Below, piece after piece: positions 13,425-22,008 of a DNA stretch of 25,089 bases. Source of the stretch: a virus. The first letter of the stretch is position 1, and each line of letters starts with the position of its first letter. A program made the translations under genes and the position numbers. The notes under the pieces are model-generated. The model saw only the letters and a program-made list of their open reading frames with translations, was not told the origin of the DNA and searched no databases. The stretch is taken from the IMG/VR virus record IMGVR_UViG_3300037189_019805, positions 1-25,089 of that record; one strand, given 5' to 3'.

Positions 13425-13634
13425 TTATTTCAGGTTAAGCTGGGCAATCTTGGCATCCACTTGGGCAAGCGTCCCAACAAAAGAAAGATAGGAAGTGAAG
13501 TAACGCACAGGCTTGGTCACTGTGGCCTTAAGGATAACCTTTGTGCCATTGTGCAGCAGGACTGTCTGGCCGGTCTGAGCAGTCAGGTTATAGGGCTGGC
13601 CGTCAGCACCGGGCTGGGGAATGTTGGAAGGCAT
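13425..13634 (-). CDS. small tail protein
   Basis: A 69-residue protein (MPSNIPQPGADGQPYNLTAQTGQTVLLHNGTKVIL). It is beta-rich, with threonine-rich strands and an alternating pattern, and ends in a helix with QVDAKIAQLNLK. It sits between the large fibre and the 100-residue protein with only a few bases between genes. A function as fibre or baseplate accessory is inferred from location alone. Confidence 0.65.
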   Translation of the reverse strand: MPSNIPQPGADGQPYNLTAQTGQTVLLHNGTKVILKATVTKPVRYFTSYLSFVGTLAQVDAKIAQLNLK

Positions 13635-13638
13635 AAGA

Positions 13639-15555
13639 TTAAGGGTAATTGATGGGCTGGGTGCTGGTGATGGTCACGCCACCAATCACCATACGCACAT
13701 AAAGATTATCAAATTGTCCAGCATTGGTGGTGGTGAAGGTGGCTGTGCCACTTTGGGAAAGACCACTGACATTATCAGTGCCAGAAGCTGAATAAATCTG
13801 AAGATTACCACCAGCCATCAGATTGTTAAGGTGTGCATTGATGGGCTGAAATGTCATTGTCCAAGCACTGCCTGTCCAAGAAACATTGTGAATTGTGTGA
13901 GCTAGGCAGTCAGCCACATTTGCCATAGCAACAGCAGCTGTGGTCTGCACTGAGCTATCCGGGAAAGTGATGCCTGTGCTGGCCAATGTGGTGGTGCTGC
14001 CGGAAGCAGTGACTGAAACTGAATTGGAAACAGTGCCACCATTATAGGAAACAGCAGCTGTGGTTTGGTTTGTATTGTCACTGAATGTGATGCCACCAGC
14101 AGCTGCAATGTTAAGTGGGCTATCAACATACAATGTTTGTGCAGCCCCACTATACCAATTGACCAGCCTTCCACCCTGCCAATTCAATTCATAGCCAACA
14201 GCACAGGTAAGAGAAATGCCGTTATAACCACCGGTGCTGTTATCAAAAGTGCCTTTGTTGATGTTTTGTAAGCCTACTGCATCAAAGACAATTGCACCTG
14301 TCATAGTGCCACCAGCTAGGGGAAGGGAAGACCCACCACCACCTGAAGCAATGGCTGCATCAGTCTCGGCCTTGGAATAAACATCAAGTGTATCCCGGGC
14401 ATCAGGCACGCTTTCTAGGTCAGACAGATTGTTGTCCTGACGCAAGTAGCGGCCATCAGCTGTGCCTTCCGTCAGCACAGGGTCTAGCGTGACCGGATTA
14501 ACAGCAGCTTCATCAATGACAGCTGACCGGATGGTGCAGGGGATTTGAAGCACTGTCTGATGGGCAGCACCATCAGAAATTTCCACTTCCAATGTCGTTT
14601 CAAAAAAGTCCGCACCATCAAGGATGCTGATGGCGTTGGCAGTGTTCAGGTCAAGGTCACCTTCAAAACCGGAAAAGGACAACAGGCCAGAGTCATCAAC
14701 AGTCAGGCCACCGGTGTCAGGTTCAGCTGTAACGGCAATGTCATAGGCATAAGCCCCAACCTGCTGCACAGTCACCTTGTTTTCCAAGGCATCAATGCTA
14801 AGGGCATTTTGCACATCTAGGGCAGGGCTTCCAACGGCAATGGAGGAAGTGCTTACATCCGTCCCGGTGACGGCATCAAAGGCCAAGCTGAATGTGCCAC
14901 CCTTGGGGTCAGGGCTGATGGCCAGACGATAGACAGCCCGGCTTCCATCCCAAGCGGACAGGGTGCTGACTGTGGCTGTGCTGGCCGACAAAGCACTGAA
15001 GCTTGTGGCTAGGGCAGCGACATTTTGCTGAAGGTGGACAAGGACAATCTCAGGCTTACCAGCGTCACCTTCCTGCAATACGCTGATGCCAACACTGCTA
15101 AGCGGGATAAGGGCAGAAGCATCACCGGTGAAAGCACCCCGGCTGCCGTTGGTGTTGAATTTGATGGCGTAGTTATCCCCAATCTTGGTCACTGTCACAT
15201 CCCCGGCCGCATCAATAGAAGCCAGCTGGTTAAGCCGGGTTTCCATCATAGCAGCTGTGATGTTGTAATCAAGGGCAAGGGTGGTATTCCCACCAAAGGT
15301 CAGGTGAAAGTGTCCGGCCGTAGGGCTGGCATCAATCTCACCAACGGCAACCCGGATGCCGGGTGTCCCAAGGCCAGCCACTTCCTGCCGGGGGTATGTG
15401 CCTAGGCCGGTTTGTTCAATGAAGAAGATTTGCAGCTTGGCTAGGTCACCAAGGAAAAAGGACGGATTGCTGACCGGGCTGGTGCTGGCAAAGTTTGGGT
15501 AGGCTAGGCCAGCCTTAACATCAATGAACAGCTTATGGGTGGTAGGTAGTGGCAT
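13639..15555 (-). CDS. large tail fibre protein
   Basis: A 638-residue protein. The N-terminal half holds repeated beta modules, including GHFHLTFGGNTTLALDYNITAAMMETRLNQL and the related GGTFSLAFDAVTGTDVSTSSI with VQNALSIDALENKVTV. Then comes a fibre hinge, DGRYLRQDNNLSDLESVPDARDTLDVYSKAETDAAI, and the phage fibre motif LPLAGGTMTGAI. The C-terminal part is beta-rich with repeated TTAAVSYNGGTVSNS and FPDSSVQTTAAV, suggesting trimeric beta-helix or shaft segments. It likely forms a receptor-facing or side fibre. The start at ATG 15555 follows an AAGAAGCCA leader, one of the few with a purine-rich patch. Confidence 0.82.
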   Translation of the reverse strand: MPLPTTHKLFIDVKAGLAYPNFASTSPVSNPSFFLGDLAKLQIFFIEQTGLGTYPRQEVAGLGTPGIRVAVGEIDASPTAGHFHLTFGGNTTLALDYNITAAMMETRLNQLASIDAAGDVTVTKIGDNYAIKFNTNGSRGAFTGDASALIPLSSVGISVLQEGDAGKPEIVLVHLQQNVAALATSFSALSASTATVSTLSAWDGSRAVYRLAISPDPKGGTFSLAFDAVTGTDVSTSSIAVGSPALDVQNALSIDALENKVTVQQVGAYAYDIAVTAEPDTGGLTVDDSGLLSFSGFEGDLDLNTANAISILDGADFFETTLEVEISDGAAHQTVLQIPCTIRSAVIDEAAVNPVTLDPVLTEGTADGRYLRQDNNLSDLESVPDARDTLDVYSKAETDAAIASGGGGSSLPLAGGTMTGAIVFDAVGLQNINKGTFDNSTGGYNGISLTCAVGYELNWQGGRLVNWYSGAAQTLYVDSPLNIAAAGGITFSDNTNQTTAAVSYNGGTVSNSVSVTASGSTTTLASTGITFPDSSVQTTAAVAMANVADCLAHTIHNVSWTGSAWTMTFQPINAHLNNLMAGGNLQIYSASGTDNVSGLSQSGTATFTTTNAGQFDNLYVRMVIGGVTITSTQPINYP

Positions 15556-15578
15556 TGGCTTCTTATTATGCTAAATGG

Positions 15579-16463
15579 TCAATTTGTTGCGTCAGGGCTT
15601 ACCCCTGTTAGCACAGTGTTCCCAAATTCCACCCATACATCTTCACCCCCAATGATGCTATGGGTGACCGGGTTAACCACTTGGGGATTTCCAGCAAGGT
15701 AAAGCTCATAGTTAGCTAGCGTTGCTTGCACTGTAATAGGAATTTGGGTCACTGTGGCAGGGTTAACCACATAGTCATAACTGCCATAGGCGTTGGCTTG
15801 CCAGAAGCCGGTGCTGGTAAGCACTTCCAAATAGCCTGTGTAAGTCCGGCCAACAAACCAGAAGTGATTAAAAATAACTGTGTCCGCAGTAGTGATTTCA
15901 ATGGGTGCTAGGGTTGGTGGTGTCCTTGGTGGCATCCCGGGTGGGGCTGATTGATACCCATTATACCCATCACCAGCTGGCACTGTCCTTACCCCGGGTG
16001 ACCATTCAGGTTCATAGACCAGAAATGGTGTGACAGCTGTCCTTGTTAAAAACTCACTTTCAGGAAAAGGAATGATGGCCGCAGCTGGTGTAATTGAATA
16101 ATCAGTTTCAACTGTGAAGCTGGCACTGATAGAGTTATAACCATCATAGAAGTAATTTGATGTTCCTGAATAAACATCTTCATCATAATCAATTGTTCTC
16201 CCCATCTGGTTGCACAGGAATTGAACATTAAAACGGAAACCAGATGAAAGCCCTGTGTATGTGGCATACAGCGACCAAGTGCGGAAACCATCGTCATCAA
16301 CTTCTTCATCAGGTCTGCCTGTGCCGCCTGTATGCCGGCTGTTTTTTTGATACACTAGCCCATTAAGCTGAACGATAGAAAAGCCAGACGCAGCAGGTGT
16401 TCCCCAGACCGGTGGGGTGGTGGAGTTTGCAGGGTAATAGCCAGCTGGGTAAGTGTCAGACAT
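15579..16463 (-). CDS. tail structural protein
   Basis: A 294-residue protein rich in aromatic residues and proline (PAGYYPANSTTPPVWGTPAASG; later YFYDGYNSISASF and PPGMPPRTPPTLAP). Beta strands dominate. It probably belongs to the distal tail or carbohydrate-binding part, but no family can be named. The stop is 23 bases from the large fibre start, and the start overlaps the end of the 156-residue gene by eight bases. The sequence is less GC-rich than its neighbours, which may reflect a recently exchanged host-range gene; this is an observation by eye. Confidence 0.7.
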   Translation of the reverse strand: MSDTYPAGYYPANSTTPPVWGTPAASGFSIVQLNGLVYQKNSRHTGGTGRPDEEVDDDGFRTWSLYATYTGLSSGFRFNVQFLCNQMGRTIDYDEDVYSGTSNYFYDGYNSISASFTVETDYSITPAAAIIPFPESEFLTRTAVTPFLVYEPEWSPGVRTVPAGDGYNGYQSAPPGMPPRTPPTLAPIEITTADTVIFNHFWFVGRTYTGYLEVLTSTGFWQANAYGSYDYVVNPATVTQIPITVQATLANYELYLAGNPQVVNPVTHSIIGGEDVWVEFGNTVLTGVSPDATN

Positions 16464-16926
16464 TGAACCAATACCAAGCTGCTGATGTGTATGTGGCAGC
16501 CCGGCCGGTCATCAAGCTTGTCCTGACAAGCTGGGTGATTTGAAGGCTGTTGTTTGTCTTGGTAATGGAAGCCAAAGCAAAATGCCCAAGGCTTAGTGTG
16601 TCCGTTGGCACTGTGGCAGAAAACAAGATTTCCACATTGGAAGGGAAAGGTGACCCACTTGCCCTAGTTGCCTTCACATAGACATAGCCACTGCTGGAAA
16701 TTGTCAGCTTAGGCCGGGTGGCCGCATCAATGTAGTTGCCTGAAATCTTAGGGATGACCCCATTGACGCTTCCCGGCCAGACGCTGATGGCAGGGCTGCC
16801 GTTGTCAGGGTTGCTGTAAACTTCAAGCGGATGCCGTCTGCGTCCCTGCTGCTCAATCTGCAAGGAATGTCCCCGGCTGTCTGATGTAAAGGTGTAGCCA
16901 ACACCCGGCTGGATTTTGTTACTCAT
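16456..16926 (-). CDS. tail protein, beta-rich
   Basis: A 156-residue protein (MSNKIQPGVGYTFTSDSRGHSLQIEQQGR). Beta strands separated by polar turns dominate (PKLTISSSGYVYVKATRASG, FSATVPTDTLSLGHFALASIT). It ends with aromatic-rich TYTSAAWYWFNV. It overlaps the preceding gene by one base (TGATG) and the following one by eight, as is usual for co-assembled tail parts. The function is unassigned; a distal tail or baseplate hub component is plausible. Confidence 0.7.
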   Translation of the reverse strand: MSNKIQPGVGYTFTSDSRGHSLQIEQQGRRRHPLEVYSNPDNGSPAISVWPGSVNGVIPKISGNYIDAATRPKLTISSSGYVYVKATRASGSPFPSNVEILFSATVPTDTLSLGHFALASITKTNNSLQITQLVRTSLMTGRAATYTSAAWYWFNV

Positions 16927-17660
16927 CAGTTATGCTGCTCATAAATCAGGCTGTGCCAGCCACCGGTGGCAGTCCTGAATGTGTAACGCACCTTGTAAAC
17001 ATTGGCAAACTGTTCATAGGTCACAGCTGTCATCAGGCCAAAGCGGATGTGCAGATTGCTGATAGGGGATAGCACCGGAGGGATGACAATGTTTTCACTA
17101 CCTGCAATTGTCTGAAATGTCTTCCCAACCATCTTCTGATTATCCAGCAAGACCTGCTTGCTGTTGGTGTAATAAGTGCCGGTAAACTGAAGGTCAGGGA
17201 CTTGATAGGACTTGATGCCAACCAAGGCATTGCTGATTGCATCAGCATTGGACTCAGGGAAAGACTGTGAAGCTTCATCCCAGCCAAGGTCTTTCAAAGG
17301 CTTGCCGGTGCTTCCGGCCGTCCCCTTGTAAAACTTCGGGTGCGTCTGGATTGGCTGCGTTGCAAGGGCAATGTCACCGGTAATTTGGATTTTGGTAATG
17401 CTGCCTGTGCTAATACCGACATACTCAGCAGTTACTGTGGCAATCTCACTTTCATTGATGACATAGGAAGACCGGTGGCAAAGCAGTCTGCCGTCCTTGG
17501 GGTGGGCTTCATTCTCCTTAGGCTTCTTAGCGTCAGCACTTGCGGCATCAACCTTGAAGGTCAGCCGGGAAGTCAGCAGACCAAAGCCATCGTTTTCAAT
17601 GACCCAGCCGGGTTGCAGCTGAAGGCTTGTAAGCTTATTACCTTTTGCAAGTAGAGGCAT
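16926..17660 (-). CDS. probable distal tail protein
   Basis: A 244-residue beta-rich protein immediately downstream of the tape measure gene, where distal tail proteins are normally encoded. It carries an acidic-basic loop (AKKPKENEAHPKDGRLLC), several strands (VTAEYVGISTGSITKIQITGDI) and a late block VYKVRYTFRTATGGWHSLIYEQHN. I do not recognise a Dit or gpM-like signature, so the distal tail call is positional. The start ATG 17660 is three bases from the tape measure stop, in an AAATTATG leader. Confidence 0.62.
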   Translation of the reverse strand: MPLLAKGNKLTSLQLQPGWVIENDGFGLLTSRLTFKVDAASADAKKPKENEAHPKDGRLLCHRSSYVINESEIATVTAEYVGISTGSITKIQITGDIALATQPIQTHPKFYKGTAGSTGKPLKDLGWDEASQSFPESNADAISNALVGIKSYQVPDLQFTGTYYTNSKQVLLDNQKMVGKTFQTIAGSENIVIPPVLSPISNLHIRFGLMTAVTYEQFANVYKVRYTFRTATGGWHSLIYEQHN

Positions 17661-17663
17661 AAT

Positions 17664-19085
17664 TTAGGCAGTGAAGATTGTTTGGTTGGGGTCTTTGGTG
17701 AAGTCCACACCCGGCCGGGGCTGTTCATTGAAGATGTTGTTAAGCTTCTCAAGCTCCAGCAGCATCTTCTGTTCAATGGTCAGGCTTTCCTTCTGATAGT
17801 CAATGACAGGGGCTGTGCTTCCGGGCTGGAATTCACCGGCCATAGCACCACCAATTTCCCTAAGGCTAGACACTGTGAGCTTGTTGGCCTTCTCAGCCTT
17901 CTTAGCAGCGTCCTTGGCAGCGTCATCATTGGCCTTGGCTTCAGCGTCCAGAAGCTCAGTCAGGTCTTTCCTGCGTTTCTTCAGGGCTTCATCATCTTCC
18001 TTGGCTGTTTCCGTTACGCCTTTGGCCATTTCCTCATCAACAAGCTTCAGTGCCTGTTCATTCAGCTTCTGCATTTCAAGGTTATGCAGCTCAGCTGCAC
18101 GCTCAGCATTGGCGGCATCAGTGGTGGACTTCCTAGCCTGACGCTTCCTTTCTTCCACCACCTTCAGGGCGGCCAGCACTTCTTCATCTTGGGCAAGGTT
18201 GGTCTTACGGAAAGTGTCATCAGTCCGGTAACCATCCTTGTAATTAAATACCCTAGTGTATCCGGCCTGTGCAGCTGCTTCAGCTGTGCCAAACATTTCC
18301 TTCATCTTGGCTTCAGTAATGTCCCTAGGGAAAAGCTTGTTATACTCAGCCATAACTTCCGGGTTTTTCCGGGCTTCTTCCAAGGCACGCTGTCTGGCCA
18401 GCTTAGCCTTCTCTTGGTTTTCCTTCTGCTTGTCTGCCACCTTCTGCTGTTCAAGCAGGTCAATTTCTTCCTGAGAAATGCCGGGGTCTTCACCATACCC
18501 CTTAAGGATGTTGTCAGCCTTGGTCAGCAAGGGGATTAGCTCAGCTGCATTGCTGCCAAGCATTGCCGTAGCTACGCTGAATTTTTCAGTATTGCTGGTG
18601 GCACTGCTAAGGGTGTCAGCCATCACCTTGATTACTTCGGTAGGCTTCAGAAGGCCGGAAGCAATCTGCTCAGCTGAGAAGCCTAAAGCCTTAAGCATAC
18701 GCTCTTGGTCACTGCCGGACACTGTGGCCTGTTGGATGATGGCCGTAACTTCCCTGAACAGCTTGCCAACCTTTTCAACTGAAGTGCCGGACACATCAGC
18801 TGCGTTTTTCATCCTGATAAATTCTTCTGAGGCAACGCCAATTTCAGCAGCCTTTTCACCAATGCCTGAGTATTCAGCCACTGCTTCAGCTACCTTCTTC
18901 CGGTGTTCCTCAATCGCATTGCTGACATAGTTGATAGCACCCTGCACCAAAGCCATAGGCCCGGCAAAGGACAGGAAGCCCCTAGCCAAGTCTTTACCTA
19001 GGTCATTGATTTTCTTCTGAACAGTGCTGACAGCCTTAGATGCTTGGTCTTTGGCCGAAATGGTGAATTCAAGTCCGTCTGACAT
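17664..19085 (-). CDS. tail tape measure protein
   Basis: A 473-residue protein. It opens MSDGLEFTISAKDQASKAVSTVQKKIND, the typical tape measure head. A hydrophobic segment (FLSFAGPMALVQGAINYV) and long charged helices follow (for example LEQQKVADKQKENQEKAKLARQRALEEARK and RRKDLTELLDAEAKANDDAAKDAAKKAEK). By the established rule of about 0.15 nm per residue this sets a tail near 70 nm, which is short for a siphovirus. No peptidase or lysozyme domain is present. It lies after the assembly chaperone candidate. The start ATG 19085 is preceded by a perfect TAGGG/CCCTA inverted repeat. Confidence 0.85.
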   Translation of the reverse strand: MSDGLEFTISAKDQASKAVSTVQKKINDLGKDLARGFLSFAGPMALVQGAINYVSNAIEEHRKKVAEAVAEYSGIGEKAAEIGVASEEFIRMKNAADVSGTSVEKVGKLFREVTAIIQQATVSGSDQERMLKALGFSAEQIASGLLKPTEVIKVMADTLSSATSNTEKFSVATAMLGSNAAELIPLLTKADNILKGYGEDPGISQEEIDLLEQQKVADKQKENQEKAKLARQRALEEARKNPEVMAEYNKLFPRDITEAKMKEMFGTAEAAAQAGYTRVFNYKDGYRTDDTFRKTNLAQDEEVLAALKVVEERKRQARKSTTDAANAERAAELHNLEMQKLNEQALKLVDEEMAKGVTETAKEDDEALKKRRKDLTELLDAEAKANDDAAKDAAKKAEKANKLTVSSLREIGGAMAGEFQPGSTAPVIDYQKESLTIEQKMLLELEKLNNIFNEQPRPGVDFTKDPNQTIFTA

Positions 19086-19091
19086 AGTTGT

Positions 19092-19104
19092 TAGGGTATC
19101 CCTA
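19092..19104. other. short inverted repeat upstream of tape measure gene
   Basis: TAGGG and CCCTA flank a three-base TAT, seven bases upstream of the tape measure ATG. It could form a small hairpin in the mRNA leader and limit ribosome access. With a five-base stem it is weak and may be chance. Confidence 0.3.
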
Positions 19105-19122
19105 GTTTTGCCATTTAGTCAA

Positions 19123-19683
19123 TCAGCCCGGCTTGGGGCTGCCTGTTTCAGCCTTAAGCTGGTCAATCAATTCTTCATCATCCGTGGTCAGCAGATGCAG
19201 CTTAGCACCGGCCTGAATGTTGAAGGCTGTTGATAGCCAGATGGCCTTTGGTTCAGGCATAGTCATAGCTGCTTCATAGCTAACCCCATTCCGCATCAGG
19301 GTAGCCAAGACGCACAGCTGCCAAGGCATTTGCTCTTGGGCTGACCCTGCTTCCTTCTTCTCATAAAACTTAGGGTAGGTGTCCGGCTGATTGACATAGC
19401 GGACAAAGCTTAGGGATGCCTGTGCAAACAATTCTTTTGATAGGGTCATCCGTATCCCAATCCACCTATCCCATAGGGTGAAGCTATCTAGGCTTTCATT
19501 GGCACAAATCTTCAGTGCAATCAGAAGGTCAGCCGGGGTCAGCTCTTGGTCTGACTTCACATAGGGGCTGCCAATACCCTCTAGGAAAATCCGGTGCTTA
19601 AGGCTGAAGGGCTTAAGCTTCTTCCGTAAAATGATTGTCCTAGCTGGTGTCAGAAAGGCATTAAAAAAACGCTGGTCAGCCAT
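19123..19683 (-). CDS. probable tail assembly chaperone
   Basis: A 186-residue protein from ATG 19683 (MADQRFFNAFLTPARTIILRKKLKPFSLKHRIFLEG), placed between the tube and tape measure genes, where tail assembly chaperones lie. It is helical with an ELTPADLLIALKICANE block reminiscent of the helical chaperone region. The final part, EELIDQLKAETGSPKPG, is charged. I looked for a programmed frameshift: all frames close within about 15 bases of the TGA, so no longer fusion is evident. An upstream GTG at 19701 is in frame but less likely than MADQ. Confidence 0.62.
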   Translation of the reverse strand: MADQRFFNAFLTPARTIILRKKLKPFSLKHRIFLEGIGSPYVKSDQELTPADLLIALKICANESLDSFTLWDRWIGIRMTLSKELFAQASLSFVRYVNQPDTYPKFYEKKEAGSAQEQMPWQLCVLATLMRNGVSYEAAMTMPEPKAIWLSTAFNIQAGAKLHLLTTDDEELIDQLKAETGSPKPG

Positions 19684-19727
19684 TATGCCAACCAGCGTCA
19701 ATTTAATGGGCTAACTGTCAACCCGGC

Positions 19728-20075
19728 TTAGGCAATGTTTTCAAAGTCAACGGCCGTAATGCTGACACGCATAAAGCCCTTGGCTTCGCCACGCTCCTCA
19801 ATCTGCGTGATGCAACCCCCGGTGAAGGCAATGCCATTGCCGGTGAAATTCAGGGTATCACCAATAGCACCACCATAGGAAGTAGGCACAAGACCTTCAA
19901 CAGTCAGATTAACACGCTTGTCAGAATAACGGACAGCAATGACTTCACCAACAGAGTTGGTAACTTCATCAGCGTTTGCCCAAGAGCTGCTGACTGTGTA
20001 GCTCTGGACTGTCAGGCCGGTGACTGTCCCATTGATGCCGTAAATGTGGGCTGTGCCCTTTGTGGTGTTGGACAT
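19728..20075 (-). CDS. probable tail tube protein
   Basis: A 115-residue all-beta protein (KGTAHIYGINGTVTGLTVQSYTVSSSWANADEVTNSVGEV and later DKRVNLTVEGLVP). The pattern of long strands with a central loop and the C-terminal FMRVSITAVDFENIA agree with the small tube/virion beta-barrel fold of siphovirus tail tubes. The gene position (after the terminator, before the chaperone and tape measure) agrees too. It is short for a main tube protein, most being 140-250 residues. It starts at ATG 20075 in a CAATCCTATG leader. Confidence 0.68.
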   Translation of the reverse strand: MSNTTKGTAHIYGINGTVTGLTVQSYTVSSSWANADEVTNSVGEVIAVRYSDKRVNLTVEGLVPTSYGGAIGDTLNFTGNGIAFTGGCITQIEERGEAKGFMRVSITAVDFENIA

Positions 20076-20120
20076 AGGATTGCTTTAACTATGCACCCCA
20101 AGTCAAACAGCCTAGCCTGT

Positions 20121-20555
20121 TCAGGCCGGGGCTAAGACCATCAGCACTTCATACTCAAGGCTTGTGGTAAAAGCCCTATCACCCGGCCTGTAATTGATAC
20201 CTGACAGGGTAGTGTCGTAACAGCTGCCATCCCCAATGGCTGTGAAGGCTGCCTTGATTTTAGCCACATCATCAACAATGGCCATCACTTCCTGTGTGGC
20301 GTTTCTATGGGTGGTTTCAGTGTTGTCATCAATGTTGTTAGCCACCCCAAGCGTCACCCTGCACAAATAGTTTCCAAGCCCTTGGGCAATGTCCGGGGCT
20401 GGCTGTGCAGACTCGCAGCTGACAATGATGCTGGGAAGGGTCAGCTCAGATGTTTCCTCACCCCGGTAGATGGTGAAGGCAGACAGGCTGGCTTCAGCTT
20501 TCAGGGCATTTGTAATGGCATCTTCAACAATGTTAAGTGGGGACTTGGAAGGCAT
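20121..20555 (-). CDS. tail terminator-like protein
   Basis: A 144-residue protein (SPLNIVEDAITNALKAEASLSAFTIYRGEETSELTLPSIIVSCESAQPAP). It has an N-terminal helix, a central strand region around LPSIIVSCESA, and later the helix NATQEVMAIVDDVAKIKAAF. This order matches lambda gpU/HK97-type tail terminators, which cap the tail tube and join it to the head. The final DRAFTTSLEYEVLMVLAPA agrees with the last strands. The start is four bases after the minor tail gene stop. Confidence 0.68.
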   Translation of the reverse strand: MPSKSPLNIVEDAITNALKAEASLSAFTIYRGEETSELTLPSIIVSCESAQPAPDIAQGLGNYLCRVTLGVANNIDDNTETTHRNATQEVMAIVDDVAKIKAAFTAIGDGSCYDTTLSGINYRPGDRAFTTSLEYEVLMVLAPA

Positions 20556-20558
20556 AGG

Positions 20559-21533
20559 TTATTTAGGTGATTGATTTCTGTTAGCTTTATCAATGGCAGC
20601 TCTCATCAGATGGTTCATCCTTTTGGTCATTTTGCCAGCCCGGACAGCCATCACATAGGTCTTTGTTCCGGCCAGATAGCCTACCCCAAAGATGTTACCT
20701 AGGTCATTACGGACAGTCATCATCACATTGTTTGTGCCAGCACCCCGGTAAACATTTAGGCCAACAGCTCCGTGACCTGATTTGTGTCTGGTAATCCAAG
20801 CCGGTAATTTGCGTAGGCCAAAATTCTTAGGCACATCATTGATTTTGGGCTTACCAATCTTGTTGATGGCATCAACCCAACCAGCCTTCATAAAGCCAAC
20901 CTTTAGCTGCCGTTTCTTGATGTAGTCAGCAATCAGCTTCTTATCAGCGTAGGCCGGGGCTTCCCCTTTTACTCCACCCATAGGGCTTCTGCCACCATTC
21001 TTCCGGATGCGGCCTTTATAGTTTGCCCTAATTCTTTCGTGCCTAAGCTTTAGCTCAGTTTCACTACGGATAAGGTTAAGCCTTTGGCCAGCCCACCGGC
21101 CAAACAAATTCTGTGCCTTCCTGAAAGCCCTTTCATTATCTTGGTCTTCCCAAATCTTTTTAATGATGCCGGACACATTGGGTGCTTTGCCTGACTTCCA
21201 TTTGTTGAATTTCTGCCGGGCATTGCTTGGGGCACTGACGGCAGTGGCTAGGCTTTTGCTGTCATCTGACACCAATAGCCTGATGTCATTTTCTACGGCA
21301 TAGTTGCCCCACCTTTCAGCAATCTTCTTATCACCCTTGCCGCCACCACTACCCTTGTTGCCATCACCACCATCAAGGGGTGGGCTGTAATTGATGGCTT
21401 CACGGCAGGTCAAAGCCCCTTCCTCTTTAACTAGGTCTTCAACCAGCTGCTGTGTGTAGTCAGCAAAGTCACGATAGACCTTCAGCAGTCTATCCTGCAA
21501 AGCCCGGTTAACATTGATTTCAATGTCAGCCAT
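20559..21533 (-). CDS. minor tail protein (gpZ-like candidate)
   Basis: A 324-residue basic protein (MADIEINVNRALQDRLLKVYRDFADYTQQLVEDLVKEEG). The N-terminal helical part with a following Gly-rich linker (GGDGNKGSGGGKGDKKIAERWG), central basic helices (RLNLIRSETELKLRHERIRANYKGRIRK) and the C-terminal beta region VGLNVYRGAGTNNVMMTVRNDLGNIFG suggest a minor tail protein that links tail completion. The position between head-tail joining and terminator genes favours a lambda gpZ-like role. The start ATG overlaps the previous stop (TAATG). The family call is by position and composition. Confidence 0.6.
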   Translation of the reverse strand: MADIEINVNRALQDRLLKVYRDFADYTQQLVEDLVKEEGALTCREAINYSPPLDGGDGNKGSGGGKGDKKIAERWGNYAVENDIRLLVSDDSKSLATAVSAPSNARQKFNKWKSGKAPNVSGIIKKIWEDQDNERAFRKAQNLFGRWAGQRLNLIRSETELKLRHERIRANYKGRIRKNGGRSPMGGVKGEAPAYADKKLIADYIKKRQLKVGFMKAGWVDAINKIGKPKINDVPKNFGLRKLPAWITRHKSGHGAVGLNVYRGAGTNNVMMTVRNDLGNIFGVGYLAGTKTYVMAVRAGKMTKRMNHLMRAAIDKANRNQSPK

Positions 21534-21865
21534 TAACGCTGGTCAGCATCCTGACAGCTGAGCTGCACCCAGCCACTGCCGGGCTTGGTTGTCTTGGCAA
21601 CGATACGATAAACCCGGCCAGCCCAAGTGACCTTCTTACCAATGGCCATAAAGGACGCAGCAGCTAGGACGGCAGATGTGGCCGGGATTTTGATAACTGT
21701 ATCAATCTTGTCCATCACCCCACCCAGCTCAAAAGCCGGGGACAGGGTAGCGTCAGCAATCATACAGTCATAGTTGACGGCATTGATTGTCACAGTCTGG
21801 CCAGCTTCAGCAGACATAGCCTGTGCGTCAGCCAGCTTCATTGCTGCAAAGTTTGCATCCATCAT
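21533..21865 (-). CDS. head-tail joining protein candidate
   Basis: A 110-residue protein if it starts at ATG 21865 (MMDANFAAMKLADAQAMSAEAGQTVTINAVNYDC). An in-frame GTG at 21961 would begin inside the T-rich end of a large hairpin, so I prefer the ATG. The sequence has a helix then beta strands (VDYDC-like VNYDCMIAD, VIKIPAT, KKVTWAGRVYRIVAKTTKPGSGWVQLSCQD), as in lambda gpFII/head-tail joining proteins that cap the head or start the tail. It is the first gene after the 82-residue protein and a stable hairpin. Moderate confidence. Confidence 0.62.
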   Translation of the reverse strand: MMDANFAAMKLADAQAMSAEAGQTVTINAVNYDCMIADATLSPAFELGGVMDKIDTVIKIPATSAVLAAASFMAIGKKVTWAGRVYRIVAKTTKPGSGWVQLSCQDADQR

Positions 21866-21965
21866 AGATGCAGCACCGGACAAATGCCACCAGCCTTGCC
21901 GTCTGGCTTGGCCTAGGAAGCCTTTGGGCTGGCTGGGGTATGCCCTGCCTAGGCCAGACACAGAA

Positions 21966-21996
21966 AGACCCCACTAGGGGCTGCCTAGTGGGGTCT
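21966..21996 (-). terminator. 13-base perfect inverted repeat, candidate terminator
   Basis: AGACCCCACTAGG pairs perfectly with CCTAGTGGGGTCT over a five-base loop. On the coding strand the stem is followed by TTTCTGTG, a weak T tract. It lies just after the stop of the 82-residue gene and before the head-tail joining gene, so it could terminate part of the transcripts from the promoter at 22369-22396, or stabilise their 3' ends. Such a long uninterrupted stem is very unlikely by chance. Confidence 0.6.
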
Positions 21997-22008
21997 GGTG
22001 TATCCTGC

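Noticed and set aside
15556-15590. Promoter before the large fibre gene (TTGACC and CATAAT)
   Set aside because: The two hexamers are only six bases apart, too close for sigma70.
19086-19140. Programmed frameshift joining the chaperone gene to a longer product
   Set aside because: A CCCCAAG string precedes the stop, but both alternative frames meet stops within about 15 bases (TGA and TAA), so no meaningful extension exists.
20076-20120. Promoter for the tail tube gene (TTGACT in the gap)
   Set aside because: No -10 hexamer lies at acceptable spacing; the only A/T-rich stretch is about nine bases away.
21866-21961. GTG start at 21961 for the head-tail joining gene
   Set aside because: It would begin directly at the base of the 13-base inverted repeat and add a proline/arginine-rich extension; ATG 21865 is more plausible.
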